NCBI RefSeq assembly: GCF_937919355.1
Contig: NZ_CALFSA010000077.1
Span: 1-17,209, forward strand
Length of the DNA stretch: 17,209 nucleotides
Direction of reading: 5' to 3'
Source of the DNA: an uncultured Methanofollis sp.
Lineage (GTDB): Archaea; Halobacteriota; Methanomicrobia; Methanomicrobiales; Methanofollaceae
This document shows, piece after piece, positions 14,245-17,209 of the stretch. Position 1 is the first letter of the stretch. Every line of letters begins with the position of its first letter. The notes beneath the pieces were generated by a model, which was not told the origin of the DNA, ran no database searches, and saw only the letters and a program-made list of their open reading frames with translations. A program made the translations under genes and the position numbers.

Positions 14245-14267
14245 CTGACAACAGATCATCGCAGTCG

Positions 14268-14276
14268 TACTATATC
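14268..14276 (-). promoter_or_regulatory. TATA-like element for MCP1
   Basis: On the minus strand an A-rich stretch leads into GGATATAGT. Transcription would begin near 14247 and give MCP1 a leader of roughly 145 nt from that point to ATG 14101. This leader contains GC-rich self-complementary pieces. Confidence 0.4.
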
Positions 14277-14290
14277 CTTTTTTTGATTTT

Positions 14291-14314
14291 GATAGGCAGT
14301 ATTGATAGGCAGTT
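14291..14314. promoter_or_regulatory. Operator candidate, site 2 (direct repeat)
   Basis: GATAGGCAGT ATT GATAGGCAGT (14291-14313) is a 10-bp direct repeat with a 13-bp period, and 14297-14314 is identical to 14227-14244 of site 1. It lies just upstream of the TATA box of the winged-helix kinase, where a bound protein could activate or block that promoter. Confidence 0.78.
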
Positions 14315-14322
14315 TTCGTAAT

Positions 14323-14332
14323 AACTATAAAT
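14323..14332 (+). promoter_or_regulatory. TATA box for the winged-helix kinase gene
   Basis: AACTATAAAT at 14323-14332 puts the transcription start near 14353, and AGGAAGGA (14357-14364) precedes the GTG start at 14372 as a Shine-Dalgarno. Confidence 0.55.
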
Positions 14333-14371
14333 CTGGAAGGCCGATGAATGAAAATCAGGAAGGATTAACCC

Positions 14372-15565
14372 GTGTCACGTACTCCAGAAGTTCCGGCCGG
14401 AGAATGCCTGCGGATCATCGATCTCCTCCGAGACGAGCCGCGGGGCCTCTCCACCTCCGAGATCTCGCGGCGACTCGGCATGAACCGGAACTCGGTGGCG
14501 AAGTACCTGAATATGCTCGTCGTCTCCGGTCGCCTCGAGATGCAGGAGGTCGCCGTCGCGAAGGTCTACTACCTCTCCCACCGCGTGCCCATCTCCGCCA
14601 TGCTCGACTTCTCCTCCGACATCATCCTCGTCCTGGACAGTGCCGGGCGGGTGGTGCAGGCCAACGACAACCTCCTCTCCTTCACGGGCCTCGGGCGCGA
14701 CGAGGTCGCGGGCAGGGATATCGGTTCCCTTGACATACCTCTTCTCGCCCCCCTCCTTGAAAGCGGGCTGGTGCGGGAGGCTCTTGGCGGGAAGGAGGGG
14801 ACCGATGAGATCACCTTTGAGAAGGACGGAAAAAATCTCTATTTCACCGTGAAATCGGTTCCGACCGTCTTTGATGACGGGGAGGCCGGCGTGACCGTCA
14901 TCATGGAGGACGTCACCGCGGCCCGGCGGGTGCTGCAGGAGAAGGAGCGCCTGCTCGCGGAGATCCACCAGAGGGTCAGGAACAACCTCCAGCTCATCTC
15001 AAGTCTTCTCTCCCTGCAGGCGGCGAGCATGGGGAAGGGTGCCGGGCGCGAGATCATCAGGAAGACCGAAGGACGTCTCGGCGTGCTGGCGCGGGCCCAT
15101 GACCATCTCGACCGCTCGCCCGACCATGCCCGCGTCGGCCTCGGGGCGTACCTCGCCGAACTCATCGCCGATAGTGCGGACGCCGCTGAATATCCGGCGG
15201 GTCTGGTCACGGCCGATGTCGTGCCGCCCGACCTCTCTCTCAGGCTCAATGCGGCGATCCCGGTCGGGCTGATCGTGAACGAACTCGTCCTGAACGCATG
15301 CACCCATGCCTGCCCGGGGGGTGCGCCCGGTCCTGTCCGGGTCTCTGCCCGGGACGACGGCGGCGTCCTCACTCTTGCTGTCGAAGATGCCGGAGTCGGG
15401 TTCCCCCCTGGCTTTGACCTGGTGGCAGACGGTTCCCTGGGCCTCACGCTGGTCAGGGCCCTGGTGACGGAGCAACTCGGGGGCAGGATGGAGGTCGAAG
15501 TCAGGGACGACGGACCCGGGGCGCGTGTACTCGTCACGGTCCCGGTGAGGGAGGAGACGCCGTGA
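14372..15565 (+). CDS. Winged-helix/PAS/HisKA_2 histidine kinase with its own DNA-binding domain
   Basis: The 397-residue protein joins an N-terminal winged helix-turn-helix (about 10-68: LSTSEISRRLGMNRNSVAKYLNMLVVSGRL plus a wing with AKVYYLS) to a PAS domain (about 76-183), a HisKA_2 box (EIHQRVRNNLQLISSLLSLQ, about 197-216) and an HATPase domain (N-box NELVLNACTHA, then EDAGVGFPPGF and SLGLTLVRALVTEQLGG). It has no membrane segment, so it senses inside the cell. The usual EIHHR reads EIHQR: the histidine next to Arg is Gln200, while His199 remains. It starts at GTG 14372. The divergent promoter region holds repeated palindromic sites it may bind. It overlaps the receiver gene by 4 bp (GTGA), so kinase and receiver are a coupled pair. 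The role of the winged helix is inferred. Confidence 0.9.
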   Translation: MSRTPEVPAGECLRIIDLLRDEPRGLSTSEISRRLGMNRNSVAKYLNMLVVSGRLEMQEVAVAKVYYLSHRVPISAMLDFSSDIILVLDSAGRVVQANDNLLSFTGLGRDEVAGRDIGSLDIPLLAPLLESGLVREALGGKEGTDEITFEKDGKNLYFTVKSVPTVFDDGEAGVTVIMEDVTAARRVLQEKERLLAEIHQRVRNNLQLISSLLSLQAASMGKGAGREIIRKTEGRLGVLARAHDHLDRSPDHARVGLGAYLAELIADSADAAEYPAGLVTADVVPPDLSLRLNAAIPVGLIVNELVLNACTHACPGGAPGPVRVSARDDGGVLTLAVEDAGVGFPPGFDLVADGSLGLTLVRALVTEQLGGRMEVEVRDDGPGARVLVTVPVREETP

Positions 15566-15936
15566 AGGTGCTGGTCGTGGAGGACGCCGCGATCATCGCG
15601 CTCGATATCGCGAACCGGGTGAGAAGACTGGGGCATATGGTGACCGGGACAGCGGCGACGGCCGACATCGCGCTGGAAAAGGCCCGTGAGACGTCTCCCG
15701 ACGTCGCCCTGATGGACATCAACCTGAAGGGCGGCAGGGACGGGGTCGATGCCGCCTCTCTCCTTGCCGAAGAACTCGGGATCAGGTGCATCTTCGTCAC
15801 CGCCTACTCTGACAGGGACATGCGAGAACGCGCCCTGGCCACCCGGCCCCTCGGCTATATCGTCAAGCCGATCAGGGATGCAGAACTGAAGGAAGCACTT
15901 GCGGCCGCCGCCACCGCACTCGGTCTGGACGATTAA
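15562..15936 (+). CDS. Stand-alone CheY-like response regulator receiver
   Basis: A 124-residue single receiver domain with acidic residues E7/D8, phospho-acceptor D52 (LMDINL), T80 (VTAYSD) and K102 (YIVKPI). It has no output domain. The segment MDINLKGGRDGVDAA is typical of receivers paired with HisKA_2 kinases in methanogens. It starts at GTG 15562, overlapping the kinase stop by 4 bp, which makes that kinase its likely partner. Since the kinase itself carries the DNA-binding domain, the receiver may act by protein contact or as a phosphate sink. It ends 16 bp before the cheW2 stop on the other strand. Confidence 0.93.
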   Translation: MKVLVVEDAAIIALDIANRVRRLGHMVTGTAATADIALEKARETSPDVALMDINLKGGRDGVDAASLLAEELGIRCIFVTAYSDRDMRERALATRPLGYIVKPIRDAELKEALAAAATALGLDD

Positions 15937-15962
15937 AAAAAGGTGCCGCGCTCAGGCGCGGC
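15935..15962 (-). terminator. Intrinsic-type terminator of cheW2
   Basis: GCCGCGC (15945-15951) and GCGCGGC (15956-15962) form a perfect 7-bp GC stem with a TCAG loop that includes the stop codon of cheW2 (15952-15954). On the minus strand the stem is followed within 3 bases by seven Ts (15935-15941). This resembles a bacterial-type hairpin plus T-run, though archaeal RNA polymerase mainly needs the T-run. Confidence 0.65.
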
Positions 15963-16422
15963 TCACCCGCTCCCTGATCACTTTCTGGAGGTCGATCCAG
16001 ATGATCAGGTCGCTCTGCTTTTTTGTGTCGTTTTCTTCATTTTTGACCCGTATGATCCCCCTGACATACGCCTCCCTCGCCATCGCCTCGTCCATCGGGG
16101 CGATGTCACCTTCGCCGACCTGCCGCACCGCGTGGACGTCGTCGACGATGATCCCGGTGTTCGATCCGCTTGCCGCCTCGGGGACGAGGACGATGATCTT
16201 CTTCGTCTCGCGCCGCCCCTCTTCCGGGAGGCCGAGGAGAGTGTTGAGGTTGAGGATGGTTGTGATCTCGCCCCTGAGGTTGATGATCCCGGTGATGTAG
16301 GGGGGTGCCCGCGGCACCGGCGTGATCGGCACCATCTCGACGATCTCGCGTGCCAGCAGGATATCGAGGGCGTATCTTGTGCCCCCGATCACGAATTCGA
16401 CGACATCTACAGTCTCTGTCAC
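15952..16422 (-). CDS. cheW: CheW-type chemotaxis coupling protein 2
   Basis: This 156-residue coupler closely resembles CheW1 (shared VDVVEF, YALDI, LAREIVEM, ITPVPRA, GIINLRGEITTILNLN, GSNTGIIVDDVH and DLIIWIDLQK). They differ mainly in the loop near 65-75 and the region before the last strand (KNEENDTKKQS). Translation starts at GTG 16422 behind a G-rich Shine-Dalgarno-like run (AAGGGGG), 13 bp after MCP2 stops, so MCP2 and cheW2 repeat the MCP1-cheW1 arrangement. Its stop codon sits in the loop of the terminator hairpin. Whether it serves only MCP2 or both receptors cannot be told. Confidence 0.94.
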   Translation of the reverse strand: MTETVDVVEFVIGGTRYALDILLAREIVEMVPITPVPRAPPYITGIINLRGEITTILNLNTLLGLPEEGRRETKKIIVLVPEAASGSNTGIIVDDVHAVRQVGEGDIAPMDEAMAREAYVRGIIRVKNEENDTKKQSDLIIWIDLQKVIRERVSRA

Positions 16423-16435
16423 AGTCCCGCCCCCT

Positions 16436-17209
16436 TCAGATCCTGAACTTCTTCACCGAGGTCTTCAGGTCAGCGGCCATGCTGGCGAGTTCGTGCACGG
16501 CGTTGTCGATCTCCTCTGTCGAGGCGCTTGACTCCTCCGCAAGGGCGGCCAGGGCCTCCACCTCGGACATGTTCTGTTTGGTGAGTCCTGTCCCTTCCTC
16601 GACGATTGTGACGACGGCGTTGCTCGTGTTCGCCTGGTCCTCGATGGCCTTCGCCATCTCGCCCATGTCCCTGGTCACCTCGCTTGCGCCGTCGACGATC
16701 TTGTTGAGGGCGAGGATGGCGTTGTTGACGCTCTCGACGCTGGATGCGATCTCGGTGTTGGCCGAGGTGATCGCGGTTGCGGTCTTCTCGCTCTTTGCCT
16801 GGATGGCGGTGATGAGGTTCTCGATGTCGTTCGTCGCCTTCTTCGACTCGCCTGCGAGGTTCCGCACCTCGCCCGCGACGACGGCGAAGCCGCGGCCGTG
16901 TTCCCCTGCCCGTGCCGCCTCGATCGCGGCGTTGAGGGCCAGGAGGTTTGTCTGGTTCGAGATGTCTGTGATGAGTTTGACGATCTTGTTGATCTCACGC
17001 ATCTCCTCGGTCAGTTCGGTGATGTCCTTCACGCTCTCCCGTGCGATCTTCTCGACAACGGCGATCTTCGTGTTGGCGTCCTTGCCGAGTTTTTCCGCGT
17101 CCATTCCCATCTTTGCGACATTCTGGGCCCTCTCCAGGACGTCCTGCGAGGTGTTGGCCATCTCCTCGTTCGAGGTGGAAAGGTCCGCGACGCGCCTGCC
17201 GACATCCTC
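16436..17209 (-). CDS. Methyl-accepting chemotaxis protein 2 (partial, N-terminus beyond window)
   Basis: The C-terminal 257 residues of a receptor are present. The frame is still open at 17209 (reading EDVGRRVADLSTSNEEMA), so the ATG at 17161 is internal and the true start lies beyond the window. The part seen is the signalling coiled coil with hairpin tip NQTNLLALNAAIEAARAGE and GRGFAVVAGEVRNLA. The conserved end AALAEESSASTEEIDNAV matches the end of MCP1 in pattern and may include methylation-site glutamates. Part of the gene is identical at DNA level to MCP1. The sensor domain and any membrane segments cannot be judged. It sits 13 bp upstream of cheW2. Confidence 0.95.
   Translation of the reverse strand, partial: EDVGRRVADLSTSNEEMANTSQDVLERAQNVAKMGMDAEKLGKDANTKIAVVEKIARESVKDITELTEEMREINKIVKLITDISNQTNLLALNAAIEAARAGEHGRGFAVVAGEVRNLAGESKKATNDIENLITAIQAKSEKTATAITSANTEIASSVESVNNAILALNKIVDGASEVTRDMGEMAKAIEDQANTSNAVVTIVEEGTGLTKQNMSEVEALAALAEESSASTEEIDNAVHELASMAADLKTSVKKFRI
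16677..16996 (-). repeat. 320-bp exact duplicate, copy in MCP2
   Basis: This tract is identical to 12192-12511 inside MCP1, in the same orientation and frame. See that entry for the shared boundaries. Confidence 0.93.

Noticed and set aside
14102..14251. TTG start giving MCP1 50 more residues
   Set aside because: The extra part is low-complexity (GASGARTPAAG, CRRCRRTPGRR), would overlap the expected transcription start and operator, and has no Shine-Dalgarno, while ATG 14101 does.
17159..17161. ATG as the start of MCP2
   Set aside because: The frame stays open to the window edge with receptor-like sequence (SNEEMA) before it, so the gene is cut by the window, not short.

Overview
The window looks like chromosomal DNA from a GC-rich methanogenic archaeon, most likely of the order Methanomicrobiales (a Methanofollis- or Methanoculleus-like organism). 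This rests on archaeal-type Orc1/Cdc6 with matching origin recognition boxes (ORBs), archaeal TATA boxes, the short archaeal form of PurA, PdxS/PdxT, CbiB, and many PAS/HisKA_2 kinases with CheW and methyl-accepting proteins. The species is inference; no database search was possible.

Region 1 (about 1-4015) is a candidate replication origin and its neighbourhood. It opens with a 15-bp tandem repeat in a stretch extremely dense in GATC. An AT-rich region with a dyad and two ORB-like boxes precedes orc1/cdc6. Then come an Lrp/AsnC regulator and a class I aminotransferase, closely spaced. A third, consensus-perfect ORB in the opposite orientation lies in the next intergenic region. A small membrane protein with a probable leaderless transcript follows.

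Region 2 (about 4016-8262) is a metabolic block on the + strand: purA, a Trm112-like zinc protein, a membrane-anchored beta-rich protein of unknown function, cbiB, pdxS and pdxT. Several of these genes overlap by 4 to 19 bp. The block covers AMP, cobalamin and pyridoxal phosphate synthesis and ends in a hairpin plus T-tracts. A gene of unknown function (8378-8950) follows and ends tail-to-tail with the next block.

Region 3 (about 8937-17209) is for signalling. On the - strand, a soluble methyl-accepting receptor (MCP1), CheW1 and a four-PAS membrane histidine kinase run in series. On the + strand, a kinase carrying its own N-terminal winged helix and a stand-alone receiver overlap by 4 bp. 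A second cheW/MCP pair on the - strand runs off the window end. The two MCP genes share an exactly identical 320-bp tract. The divergent promoter region between MCP1 and the DNA-binding kinase carries a repeated palindromic site, a plausible target for that kinase. No cheA, cheB, cheR or archaellum gene is in the window.

No rRNA, tRNA, CRISPR array, transposase or integrase was seen.
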